Part shown: one piece after another, positions 39,901 to 47,749 of the stretch
Layout: every line of letters begins with the position of its first letter
How positions within the stretch are numbered: the stretch's first letter is position 1
NCBI GenBank assembly: GCA_030528885.1
Contig: JAUMXY010000006.1
Coordinates: 1 to 64,000, forward strand
Direction: 5' to 3'
Origin: Bacteroidales bacterium
GTDB taxonomy: Bacteria; Bacteroidota; Bacteroidia; Bacteroidales; Bacteroidaceae
Length of the DNA: 64,000 nt
Notes under the pieces: generated by a model
What the model was told of the DNA's origin: nothing
Seen by the model: only the letters and a program-made list of their open reading frames with translations
Databases searched by the model: none
Made by a program: the position numbers and the translations under genes

Positions 39901-40284
39901 CTCAGGAATGGCAAGACCACTGGTTTGTACTATACGACGTTTTTCCACCACCACTTCTTGCAGTTGGGTGTTGCTCTTCATCGTAATTGTATAAGTAGTT
40001 CCCTTAATAGGAATTATCTGAGTTGCATAGCCCACATAAGAAATCTTAAGTTTATGCTTAGGATTAACGATGCGGAATGCAAAGTTACCATTGATATCGG
40101 TTACCGCATGAGCAACGATACGATTAGCTTCATCTATCTCCACAACATTACATGCCATCAAAGGGTCAATGTCGTCTTGTACCACACCGCGAATCATCGT
40201 GCCGGCAGTCTGAGCAGACACACAGAATGGCACTGCCATCATGGCAAGTGTTGTAATTATTTTTTTAGTTTTCATACTATTCAC
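36988..40284 (-). CDS. SusC-family TonB-dependent transporter (pair 1)
   Basis: A 1098-residue outer-membrane transporter with a signal peptide (ending VSAQ), N-terminal regulatory-like domain (about 30-110), a possible TonB box (LQEVVVEKRR near 107), plug domain (SEPLIVVDGNVFES, YGSQGANGVIEIKTKRGARG) and a barrel ending SYTLGVTVQF. It sits 6 bp after FAS1-A and 12 bp before SusD1. A second start three codons downstream (MKTKK) is equally possible. Confidence 0.94.
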   Translation of the reverse strand: MNSMKTKKIITTLAMMAVPFCVSAQTAGTMIRGVVQDDIDPLMACNVVEIDEANRIVAHAVTDINGNFAFRIVNPKHKLKISYVGYATQIIPIKGTTYTITMKSNTQLQEVVVEKRRIVQTSGLAIPERELSIAHQMIDAKEFEGLPMTSVDEALQGRIAGLDIVSNSGNLGAGTSMRLRGVSSINGNSEPLIVVDGNVFESDYNSNFDYANATEDQFAELLNVNPDDIASISVLKDAAGTAIYGSQGANGVIEIKTKRGARGKTRVQYSYRATLTNQPQGIRLLNGDQYTMLMKEAYYNPSLSDDASNIREFNYDTSWNEYEMYNNNTDWREAIRQNGLLQKHYVSLSGGGEKANFRIAGGYDHQTGTVIEQKLDRFTTRVALDYFVSDRIKIVTNFNMTYTNNKKNYSDLLTIAYQKMPNLSVYEQDALGRDLPDFYHMLKTCNPELQRDQYTYVNPVALAQQAKNEESTYQIQPEFQLVYNLLGVSEEQTQLKYEGKILFNIFNKYNDMFYPSSLVTAGWSDTNNNRTTANAHKSTAITTTHRLTFVPHFTNTDHSFMAFAQFQLTDGSSKSTSSTVWGLPTGGISSSFADGIVSGLGTSSGQWRSVYLTFSAHYAYKGKYIADFSIRRDGSTKFGDNSRWGNFPALSFRWNVSDEPFMERFRWISMLSVRPGWGIVGNQPGGEYLYFSKYANAPAYNNNTSVAPENIRLSSLKWEEKETWNIGFDLGLWKNKVTADFNIYTQKTSDLLMPKRKIPTSSGFTVLANQNVGNMVNNGWEFNVNGHEIIKSGKFSAGFNVSFANNKNEITEMDETVLASLNSDFSKDNGSYLTRVQLHNAFGSIYGFRYKGVYQYSKYSDVEVPGVSGPNAPVARDANGNVVVDKNGYTTPMVFCYDSNDKSSLYEFKGGDAVYDDVNHDGNINELDIVYLGSSLPKITGGWGFRLQYGRWSLNSQFNFRIGNKIINQARMLAENMYSNNNQSAAVNWRWRVEGDNAMIPRALYREGYNWLGSDRFVENGSFLRLNYTQLSYSLDPKLIKNWGLSQLSLYLSANNIFCLTGYSGADPEVGYGSYGVTTDRARTPNARSYTLGVTVQF

Positions 40285-40290
40285 GGTTTA

Positions 40291-42825
40291 TTATTTATAC
40301 ATTAACGTTCCATCTATCTGATGAATAACTGCATAAGATGATGTATAAATGCTCTTAGCATTCGTTGCATCAGACGAATCAAACTGATATTCACGAGCCA
40401 TAATGTTATACAATCCATCAGTCTTCAACACCTTATGAGTATTGCCAACCCCGTCAATAATCGTAATACCATCATTATTAACCTCAGTCTTCAGCTTGTA
40501 GTAAGACAGGTTACCATCAGTCACAGAATAAGCAGATGTTTCAAATTCTCCTTTCTCCTCGCCTTGACCAATGAAATAGGCATTATCCTGAATGTGGTAC
40601 TTGATAAAGTTCTCTATTTCATTGCGAAGGCTATCCTTTACCACCTCATCGTCCTCATTGTCAACCTTCTCCCAAGTGGGAAGCAAATTCGAATCATAAA
40701 GCGCCTCTATTGCCTCATTTGTAGGAACATAAACCGTGTAACGATAGGTGTTGAAGAGAGAGATGTTCTCACTAGGGCAACCATGCTCATCGGTACCTAT
40801 CACATGCTTTGTCTCCAAGAACTGAGAACTCTGCAGCAAATCACGGAATCTGCTGAATTCCTCATGTTCGTTCAAGACGTCAAAGACAGACTTACGAGCT
40901 GTCATTATAGGTTCTTCTTCTATAATATATGTCTTACCATTACCTTCATAAGACTCATCATAGATACCTACAATCTTTACCGACCGATTATTCTCAATCT
41001 GGTATCCGCCTTGAACGGTCATTCCTCCAACGCCAGCAGAAGCATTGGCAACCTTCACCATGCTGCCGCCCTTGGTCTGGTAGAAGACGTTGCCATTCTC
41101 CACATTGCCAATCACAATATGGCTATTGAGAATATCCTCCAATCGATTAGTAATCTGTTCATAAGAAGCCTCGCCTATAGAGTCAAGCACTTCTCCTGTT
41201 TCTGTATCATAATTCCAAATGCTCGCCCACACTTTCTCTCTTTCTGTCTGTGCTGTAGGCTTATAATGGAAACGGAAAAGCTGGGTGCTAGTCTTTCCAT
41301 AAGAACAAGGATCCACGTAATCAAGCAGCGAAGTATTGTTTGGAACAAAAAGGCTGTAATATGTATTCTGTGAATTCAGATACACATCAAAGCCAAGCTG
41401 CTCAACGCCCCAATACAGCACGCTCATGGTCTCATTAATCAGAGCAGGGAACGTTACAGAAATGTATGCCACAGGATTGAACACCTTGTTTGTCAAATAC
41501 ACAGCGCCATTACATGCCATAAAGACAGAATCCACAAACTCGGTTTTCAGTCCCAACTCGTCATTAGCATCATTCAGCACCGTATAGAATTTGCTTGGCA
41601 CAGAATTAGTAAACGAGTTAAGCATATTCACATTTATCATCTTAGAGATAACCTTGTCAGGAACATTTTCCCATGAACCGTAATAGTCCTTCAGCACCTT
41701 GCCTGCTCCCTCGTTCCAGTAACGCTCCAGAGCCTCGTCGCTAGGCACAAGCATCACACCCATGTTCTCCTGCAATGCTACATTCGGCGCAGTGGTCGTC
41801 GTAGTCGTTGAATAGAACTGGTTCCATGCAGGGTCAAACTTCAGCAAGCCATTCACAGGACCTTCGTCAGGAGTCAAATCCAAAGGCTGCCCTCCCTGAC
41901 TGCGCTCTGAAAAATATCGCTTTTCATAAAGCGTGTCAATATTTGTATTGTACAAACGATTATATTCGCGTGTCATCGGATCGTTTGCATCATGTCGGTA
42001 AGGCGCACAGAAACGATTGAGCAGTTTCGCATACCCCTGCGTGTTTGCATTTTGGCTAATGAGGTCAGCCATATTAGGCAGCGGTGTGAGCACCTCCGCC
42101 ATTTTATGAACGAAACCATTAGAGCACTTAATGTTCTGTTCTGCCATCATCACACCATTCACATTAGCATCACCCGGCTGACGTTCCGATGAATAATTAA
42201 ACAAGAAATTGCAATCCTCATTCGTTATCAGGTTATGAGCCAAGAATTCCTCAATAAAGTGAATCATCGGCGCCGCCGTAACGTCGCTCATGCACACGAT
42301 ACTGTTGCCAGCATCTCGGTAACGCTGCCAATAAGGGTTGTCAGGCATCTGTTCTGGGCTAAGCACCGGTACTGAGTCATACTCACTGGCAGCAGTCAGG
42401 CGGCGCATACAATCACCCTCAATCGGACCCTCAGAACTGCTCAAGTAGGCAACCTGGCACGCATTGTTAATCATGCTGCCATACAGCAACTGTTTCTTTT
42501 GAGCCAGCGACAGCTCTTCATAGCTGCGCACTCCCCACGAGTTGTTCTGATAAAAACGGCTAAACGCAGCATCATCTGCAACAAACAGCGTCTTGCTACC
42601 CGTCTTAGCCAACACGTCAGAATACCCCAGATCGTCAATCATCCGCACCACATTGGAGTAATTCCCTTCACTCCGCAGATAGTCATAAATGCTTGAACCT
42701 AACCAATCGGGGTCATTCTCTGCCAAGTCATAGCCTTCACACGCAGTCAGGCCACCAGCAGCAATCAGAAACAGGCCCACCCATTTGGACAGGCCAGAAC
42801 TTCGATTCAATTTGCTTTTCTTCAT
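40291..42825 (-). CDS. Multi-FAS1-domain lipoprotein A (operon leader)
   Basis: An 844-residue lipoprotein (LTACEGYD near residue 29). At least four FAS1-type repeats are visible from the recurring core: KTLFVADDAAFSRFY (about 78), VMLVPSDEALERYW (about 355), YSLFVPNNTSLLDYV (about 485) and YTVYVPTNEAIEALY (about 695). It is the first gene after promoter R2. The function as a surface binding or organising protein for the two SusCD pairs is inferred. Confidence 0.82.
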   Translation of the reverse strand: MKKSKLNRSSGLSKWVGLFLIAAGGLTACEGYDLAENDPDWLGSSIYDYLRSEGNYSNVVRMIDDLGYSDVLAKTGSKTLFVADDAAFSRFYQNNSWGVRSYEELSLAQKKQLLYGSMINNACQVAYLSSSEGPIEGDCMRRLTAASEYDSVPVLSPEQMPDNPYWQRYRDAGNSIVCMSDVTAAPMIHFIEEFLAHNLITNEDCNFLFNYSSERQPGDANVNGVMMAEQNIKCSNGFVHKMAEVLTPLPNMADLISQNANTQGYAKLLNRFCAPYRHDANDPMTREYNRLYNTNIDTLYEKRYFSERSQGGQPLDLTPDEGPVNGLLKFDPAWNQFYSTTTTTTAPNVALQENMGVMLVPSDEALERYWNEGAGKVLKDYYGSWENVPDKVISKMINVNMLNSFTNSVPSKFYTVLNDANDELGLKTEFVDSVFMACNGAVYLTNKVFNPVAYISVTFPALINETMSVLYWGVEQLGFDVYLNSQNTYYSLFVPNNTSLLDYVDPCSYGKTSTQLFRFHYKPTAQTEREKVWASIWNYDTETGEVLDSIGEASYEQITNRLEDILNSHIVIGNVENGNVFYQTKGGSMVKVANASAGVGGMTVQGGYQIENNRSVKIVGIYDESYEGNGKTYIIEEEPIMTARKSVFDVLNEHEEFSRFRDLLQSSQFLETKHVIGTDEHGCPSENISLFNTYRYTVYVPTNEAIEALYDSNLLPTWEKVDNEDDEVVKDSLRNEIENFIKYHIQDNAYFIGQGEEKGEFETSAYSVTDGNLSYYKLKTEVNNDGITIIDGVGNTHKVLKTDGLYNIMAREYQFDSSDATNAKSIYTSSYAVIHQIDGTLMYK

Positions 42826-42899
42826 ATAGGTTATTTTGCATTAATAGATTTACCTTCTCATAGGCGAGCAGCCAACGGCTCACGCCCGAATACTTCATG

Positions 42900-42966
42900 C
42901 AAAATTACAACTTTTATGAAAAAATAGCTTTTTTTTACGTTACATATCTATTCAAATAGGTTACAA
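42900..42966 (-). promoter_or_regulatory. Regulated promoter R2 (FAS1/SusCD operon)
   Basis: The -7 box TAATTTTG is the complement of 42900-42907. GTTACAT (42939-42945) and GTTACAA (42960-42966) are 21 bp apart, 31 nt beyond the -7 box. The spacer TCAAATAG before the distal half-site is identical to that in R1. No -33 box. This ties the uptake operon to the enzyme operons. Confidence 0.82.
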
Positions 42967-42975
42967 AACCTACTT

Positions 42976-43497
42976 TCATTCCGCATCACGATACCAATCA
43001 GCATACATAATGTAATGCTGCGCAATGCCCACATTCAACTCTTTGGCTTGCTGGGGATCAACACGTTTAATAAACTTAGCAGGCACCCCACCCCACAGTT
43101 CTCCATTTCCAACCACAGTTCCTCCCAGCACTAATGCGCCAGCGGCTATAATAGCACCCTCGCCCACCACGGCATTATCAAGCACTATCGCTCCCATACC
43201 TATGAGCGCACCCGATTTTACGGTACAGCCATGCAGCGTTACATTGTGTCCAATGGTCACGTCATCGCCTATTTCGATAGCCGCCTTCTTATAGAGCGTG
43301 TGCAAGCACGAGCCATCCTGAATATTCACCCTGTTTCCTATTTTGATATAGTTGACATCGCCACGCACCACAGCATTAAACCAAACCGTACATTGGTCCC
43401 CCATCTGCACATCACCCACAATTGTAGCGTTCTCACTGAAATAACAGCCTTCGCCCCATTTGGGGGTCAAGCCACACACCGATTTTATCAAAGCCAT
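42976..43497 (-). CDS. Gamma-carbonic-anhydrase-like hexapeptide-repeat protein
   Basis: A 173-residue cytoplasmic left-handed beta-helix protein made of hexapeptide repeats (ATIVGDV, VVRGDVNYIKIG, IGDDVTIGHNVTLHG, IGMGAIVLDNAVVG). The His residues in CLHTLY and GHNVTLHG match the metal ligands of gamma-carbonic anhydrases. Length is typical. Many such proteins (YrdA/PaaY type) have no proven activity. It lies 61 bp downstream of the DUF486 gene and may share its transcript. Confidence 0.88.
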   Translation of the reverse strand: MALIKSVCGLTPKWGEGCYFSENATIVGDVQMGDQCTVWFNAVVRGDVNYIKIGNRVNIQDGSCLHTLYKKAAIEIGDDVTIGHNVTLHGCTVKSGALIGMGAIVLDNAVVGEGAIIAAGALVLGGTVVGNGELWGGVPAKFIKRVDPQQAKELNVGIAQHYIMYADWYRDAE

Positions 43498-43558
43498 AAT
43501 CTATACATTATTATTAATAATAAACAAATCCGCCATACACCGCAACGTCTCCGCCCAA

Positions 43559-43927
43559 TCACTTCCAAAAAACGAAATACACGGCAGCAACCAAGCAAAG
43601 AAAGGCCGCAGCATGATTCCAATGGAAATGCTCGCTTTGGAACATCATGCCAGCCATCACCGTGAAGACAGTCAGAGAAATGACCTCCTGAATCACCTTC
43701 AGCTGCATCAGCGTAAAAGGTCCTCCATTACCTTCAAAACCAAGTTTGTTGGCTGGCACCTGTAGAAGATACTCAAAGAATGCAATAGCCCACGAAAGGG
43801 CAATGACCGCGATGAGAGGCCAGCTAGTGCTGATGTTCATCTGCTGAAGTTTAAGGTGCCCATACCAAGCCAAGGTCATGAACACATTGCTGCCGATAAG
43901 CAGCAGAATGGTATAAAATCCGTTCAT
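43559..43927 (-). CDS. DUF486/DMT-family small membrane protein
   Basis: A 122-residue protein with four hydrophobic segments (about 4-22, 36-54, 77-95, 102-120), matching the DUF486 group related to small drug/metabolite transporters (early WYGHLK, mid FEYLLQVPAN, QEVISLTVFT). Substrate unknown. A -7-like box TAACTTTG (complement of 43949-43956) lies upstream without an obvious -33. Confidence 0.85.
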   Translation of the reverse strand: MNGFYTILLLIGSNVFMTLAWYGHLKLQQMNISTSWPLIAVIALSWAIAFFEYLLQVPANKLGFEGNGGPFTLMQLKVIQEVISLTVFTVMAGMMFQSEHFHWNHAAAFLCLVAAVYFVFWK

Positions 43928-43994
43928 TGTATTGTTTTTTTAGCGATGCAAAGTTAAGGATTTACCATCAGATGGCGACATTTTATTTCCAATA

Positions 43995-44026
43995 TTTGTT
44001 CTTTTATCATTTATGTCGTAATTTTG
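43995..44026 (+). promoter_or_regulatory. Promoter of trpB2 (TTTG-20-TAATTTTG)
   Basis: TTTG at 43995-43998 and TAATTTTG at 44019-44026 are 20 nt apart. The start codon is at 44070. Confidence 0.78.
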
Positions 44027-44069
44027 CAAGTCTTTTTGAACATCAACGACTAAACATATATCTATCAAA

Positions 44070-45434
44070 ATGAGCACAAAACAGAAACGTTATTTCTTGA
44101 CGGAAGAGGAAATACCAACACAATGGTACAACATTCAGGCAGACATGACAACCAAGCCAATGCCGCCATTGAATCCATCCACAAAGGAACCGCTGACAGT
44201 GGACGACCTTGCCCAGATTTTCCCTCGCGAATGCTGCGTACAGGAGTTGGACACAGAAAACGCCTGGATAGACATCCCTGAAGATGTGCTCGAAAAATAC
44301 AAGTTCTACCGCAGCACACCGCTGGTACGCGCATATGCCCTCGAAGAAGCCCTGGGCACACCTGCACACATCTACTTCAAGAATGAAAGTGTCAATCCCC
44401 TAGGCTCGCACAAGATTAATTCAGCCTTGCCACAATGCTACTACGCCAAGCAAGAGGGGACAGAAAACGTCACCACAGAGACAGGAGCAGGCCAATGGGG
44501 CATGGCGCTCAGCTACGCCTCCAAGCTTTACGGCCTTGAAGCCGCTGTATACCAAGTAAAAATCACTATGCAGCAAAAGCCCTACCGCTCTACAGTCATG
44601 CGCACATTCGGAGCTGCCGTCACAGCCTCTCCGTCAATGTCCACTCGTGCAGGCAAGGACATCATCACGCGTGACCCACGGCATCCCGGCTCGCTTGGCA
44701 CAGCCATCTCCGAGGCTGTCGAACTGGCACAGACCACGCCCAACACGAAATATACGCTCGGCTCAGTCCTCAATCACGTAGCCCTGCATCAGAGCATCAT
44801 CGGACTAGAAGCAGAAAAGCAGATGGAAAAAGCAGGCGAATACCCCGACACTGTAATCGCATGCTTCGGAGGCGGCTCCAACTTCGGCGGTTTGGCATTC
44901 CCCTTCATGCGCCACAACATCCTTGACGGCAAGCAGACAGAGTTCATCGCTGCCGAGCCAGCCAGCTGTCCAAAGCTCACACGCGGCCAGTTCCGCTATG
45001 ACTTCGGCGACGAAGCAGGATACACGCCGCTATTGCCTATGTTCACATTAGGACACAACTTCAAACCAAGCAACATCCACGCAGGCGGTCTCCGCTATCA
45101 CGGCGCAGGCGTCATCGTTTCTCAGCTCCTGAAGGACGGCATGATGCGAGGCATGGACATTCCACAGCTTGAGTCCTTCGATGCCGGAATGCTCTTCGCA
45201 CGCACCGAAGGCATCGTGCCAGCACCCGAAAGCTGCCATGCCATAGCTGCCACCATTCGCGAAGCCAACAGATGCAAAGAGACGGGCGAAGAGAAAGTCA
45301 TCCTCTTCTGTCTCTCCGGCCACGGACTCATCGACATGCCAAGCTACGAGCAGTACCTGAATGGCGACTTGCAGAACTACGCCATCACCGACGAAGACGT
45401 AGCGAAGAACCTTGCAGAACTGGACAATCTTTAA
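44070..45434 (+). CDS. trpB2: TrpB2-type tryptophan synthase beta-like protein
   Basis: A 454-residue PLP enzyme of the TrpB2 group, longer than classical TrpB (about 400) because of an N-terminal extension. The PLP lysine lies in LGSHKINSAL (near residue 114), with GAGQWGMALSYAS and the phosphate loop GGGSNFGG. It condenses indole (or a related nucleophile) with serine-derived aminoacrylate. No trpA lies next to it, as is usual for trpB2; it may salvage indole. Monocistronic, with a terminator at 45456-45492. Confidence 0.93.
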   Translation: MSTKQKRYFLTEEEIPTQWYNIQADMTTKPMPPLNPSTKEPLTVDDLAQIFPRECCVQELDTENAWIDIPEDVLEKYKFYRSTPLVRAYALEEALGTPAHIYFKNESVNPLGSHKINSALPQCYYAKQEGTENVTTETGAGQWGMALSYASKLYGLEAAVYQVKITMQQKPYRSTVMRTFGAAVTASPSMSTRAGKDIITRDPRHPGSLGTAISEAVELAQTTPNTKYTLGSVLNHVALHQSIIGLEAEKQMEKAGEYPDTVIACFGGGSNFGGLAFPFMRHNILDGKQTEFIAAEPASCPKLTRGQFRYDFGDEAGYTPLLPMFTLGHNFKPSNIHAGGLRYHGAGVIVSQLLKDGMMRGMDIPQLESFDAGMLFARTEGIVPAPESCHAIAATIREANRCKETGEEKVILFCLSGHGLIDMPSYEQYLNGDLQNYAITDEDVAKNLAELDNL

Positions 45435-45455
45435 TTCAAATTCATCCATCAGCAG

Positions 45456-45492
45456 ACAATCCATCTTTTTCGTTCGGGAAAGATGGATTTTT
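45456..45492 (+). terminator. Terminator of trpB2
   Basis: AATCCATCTTT pairs with AAAGATGGATT, followed by T. An upstream in-frame start for the next gene would lie inside this hairpin, which argues against it. Confidence 0.9.
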
Positions 45493-45507
45493 TTCTGAAA
45501 GAAACCG

Positions 45508-45515
45508 TACCTTTG
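45508..45515 (+). promoter_or_regulatory. -7 box upstream of GH35 (TACCTTTG)
   Basis: TACCTTTG, 34 bp before the chosen ATG at 45549. No convincing -33 and no GTTACA repeat were found. Confidence 0.55.
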
Positions 45516-45548
45516 CAACAGCAAACTAACAGCACTAACCAATACCCC

Positions 45549-47621
45549 ATGAACATCAAGCATCTACTTCTTGGCATCGCCTGCATGGCTGCCGCCACCC
45601 TCTCGGCACAAGAAACCTTCCGATTCGGCACCAGCACCAACCCTGACGGCATCACATTCGAGGTTGACCGCCGCGGCTTCATCATCGGCGGCAAGAACGT
45701 CCTGCCCGTCATGGGCGAGATACACTACAGCCGTGTGCCCGAGCATGAATGGCGGCGCGAGATTCAGAAGATGAGAGCCGGAGGCATCACCATCATCGCC
45801 ACCTACGTCTTCTGGATTCACCACGAAGAGGAAGAAGGCAAGTGGAACTGGAGCGGCAATCGCAACCTGCGCAAATTCCTGGAGATATGCAAAGAAGAGC
45901 AGATGCCCATCGTCTTGCGCATCGGTCCCTTCTGCCATGGCGAGGTCTATCAGGGAGGCATGCCCGTCTGGATAGCAGAAAAGGCACAAGCCGACGCCAA
46001 GCAGTACAAGCTGCGCTCCCTGGCACCCGGATTCATGGAGGCAACCCGAAGACTATACACCAACATCTTCGCGCAAGCCGACGGACTGCAATGGAAAGAC
46101 GGAGGCCCCATCGTCGGCATCCAGATTGAAAACGAGTGCAGAGGACCATGGGCCTACTACATGGCGCTGAAAGAAATGGCCTTGCAGGCAGGATTCGACA
46201 CGCCGTTCTACACACGCACAGGATGGCCCAAACTGAACGGGAAAGAGGAATTCGGGCAGTTGCTCCCCCTCTATGGCGACTACGCTGACGGCTTCTGGGA
46301 CCGAGCGCTGACCAACATGCCTGGCGAGTATGCCAAGGCCTTCATCATGAAAGACACCCGACTGTCTGCAGTCATCGCCACCGAGGCGCTCGGCACCAGC
46401 CAAGACACAGGCATGAACACCTCCGACCTCGCCTACCCCTACCTCACCTGCGAGCTGGGCGGCGGCATGATGGCATCCTACCACAGACGCATCAACATGA
46501 GCGGACGCGAAGTAAAGCCGCTTGCCATCTGCAAGCTGGGTTCGGGCTCCAACCTGCCAGGATATTACATGTACCATGGCGGCACCAACCCATACAATCC
46601 CAAGCACACCATGGCTGAAACCCAGCAGAGCCTGGCAACCAACCACAACGACATGCCTCACATGAGCTACGACTTCCAGACAATGCTGGGCGAAATGGGA
46701 CAGCCCAACGCCATATCATGGAATGAAAGCCGACTGCTGCATCAGTTTCTGGCCGACTGGGGAGAAGAACTGAGCCAGATGGATGTCGATACGCTCAGCG
46801 ACCACTATGCCCGCCGCGGCGCCTTCGAGTTCTTCAACGACTACGTGCGTTTCTCCAACGAAGAAGGCATCTCCTGCATCACTCCACGCAATTGGCAACT
46901 GTCCGAAGGCGTAACCATAGACTGGGCCACAGCAGAGCCATTCTGCAAAGCCGACGGCATCATCTACCTGATTGCCATCGACGGCAAAAAGCCCCAACTC
47001 AGCATCAACGGAAAAGTATTCAAAGCCAAGCCCAACAAGCCCTTCAAAGCTGCAGGCACAACCTTCTGCGTCCTGTCGCGCCAAAAGGCACACACAGCCT
47101 ACAAGATTGATGGCAAACTCCATTATTCCGATGGCATCCTCTACAAAGATGGCAATAGCATCATGGAAGAGACGTGGCGCACACTCCCCATCCAGCCAAT
47201 CCATGCGCTGACCAAGGAGCACGATGGACTTCGCAACGTGACGATGGGCAAGCAAAGAGTTGCCGCGCAGCCTACAGAGAGCGACTTCGACAAGGCTGCC
47301 ACATGGAGCATCAACAATCTCAGCGAGTTCAACGAAACCCTTGACCTCTACCTCAAAATCTCCTACCGAGGCGACGTTGCCCGCCTCTATGCCGACGGAC
47401 AGCTAGTGCAAGACAACTTCTGGAACGGCAAGCCCATGCTCGTCCGCCTCTCCGACCTCGTCGGCAAGCGCGTCGAACTCAAGATTCTCCCCCTCGGCAA
47501 AGCCTACCCCATCTACCTGCAACAAGCCCAACGAGCAGAACTGGACAAAGCCCCCAACGGCATCCTCCTCTCGCTGGACAGCATACAGGTTGTTGAACGA
47601 CAGACGAATGCCATCGAATAA
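45549..47621 (+). CDS. GH35 beta-galactosidase-type enzyme, secreted
   Basis: About 690 residues from the ATG at 45549, which gives a clean signal peptide (MNIKHLLLGIACMAAATLSA). An upstream in-frame ATG (45483) would fall inside the trpB2 terminator and ahead of the -7 box, so it is unlikely. The barrel shows GEIHYSRVPEHEW, VLRIGPFCHGE, the acid/base motif IQIENE (Glu near 193) and a nucleophile region CELGGGM (near 300). C-terminal beta-domains include YRGDVARLYADG. GH35 enzymes remove terminal beta-galactose. It is not preceded by the regulon motif, so it may serve another glycan. Confidence 0.88.
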   Translation: MNIKHLLLGIACMAAATLSAQETFRFGTSTNPDGITFEVDRRGFIIGGKNVLPVMGEIHYSRVPEHEWRREIQKMRAGGITIIATYVFWIHHEEEEGKWNWSGNRNLRKFLEICKEEQMPIVLRIGPFCHGEVYQGGMPVWIAEKAQADAKQYKLRSLAPGFMEATRRLYTNIFAQADGLQWKDGGPIVGIQIENECRGPWAYYMALKEMALQAGFDTPFYTRTGWPKLNGKEEFGQLLPLYGDYADGFWDRALTNMPGEYAKAFIMKDTRLSAVIATEALGTSQDTGMNTSDLAYPYLTCELGGGMMASYHRRINMSGREVKPLAICKLGSGSNLPGYYMYHGGTNPYNPKHTMAETQQSLATNHNDMPHMSYDFQTMLGEMGQPNAISWNESRLLHQFLADWGEELSQMDVDTLSDHYARRGAFEFFNDYVRFSNEEGISCITPRNWQLSEGVTIDWATAEPFCKADGIIYLIAIDGKKPQLSINGKVFKAKPNKPFKAAGTTFCVLSRQKAHTAYKIDGKLHYSDGILYKDGNSIMEETWRTLPIQPIHALTKEHDGLRNVTMGKQRVAAQPTESDFDKAATWSINNLSEFNETLDLYLKISYRGDVARLYADGQLVQDNFWNGKPMLVRLSDLVGKRVELKILPLGKAYPIYLQQAQRAELDKAPNGILLSLDSIQVVERQTNAIE

Positions 47622-47657
47622 AAAAACGCCTCATTTGACACAAAATGAGGCGTTTTT
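47621..47657 (+). terminator. Terminator of GH35
   Basis: AAAACGCCTCATTTT pairs with its complement around GACAC, followed by a T run; it starts at the stop codon. Confidence 0.92.
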
Positions 47658-47674
47658 CATCCTTAAAAAGAAAA

Positions 47675-47711
47675 TTATCCTAAAAAGGATAATCCTGATT
47701 AGGATAATTTA
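47675..47711. promoter_or_regulatory. Two adjacent palindromes upstream of the AAA+ ATPase (possible operator)
   Basis: TTATCCT-AAAA-AGGATAA (47675-47692) is followed 15 bp later by ATCCT-GATT-AGGAT (47692-47705). The second overlaps the expected -33 position (TTAG at 47699-47702) for the -7 box TACCTTTG at 47723-47730. The placement would suit a repressor or autoregulatory site. Confidence 0.55.
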
Positions 47712-47749
47712 CAGAAAAATCATACCTTTGTGCTCAAAATGAATAAGGT

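Noticed and set aside
43949..43956. Ninth member of the GTTACA regulon upstream of the DUF486 gene
   Set aside because: The -7 box matches, but at the expected positions (43988 and 44009) no half-site is present.
45483..45548. Extended N-terminus for the GH35 gene
   Set aside because: It would start inside the trpB2 terminator and ahead of the -7 box; the ATG at 45549 gives a proper signal peptide.
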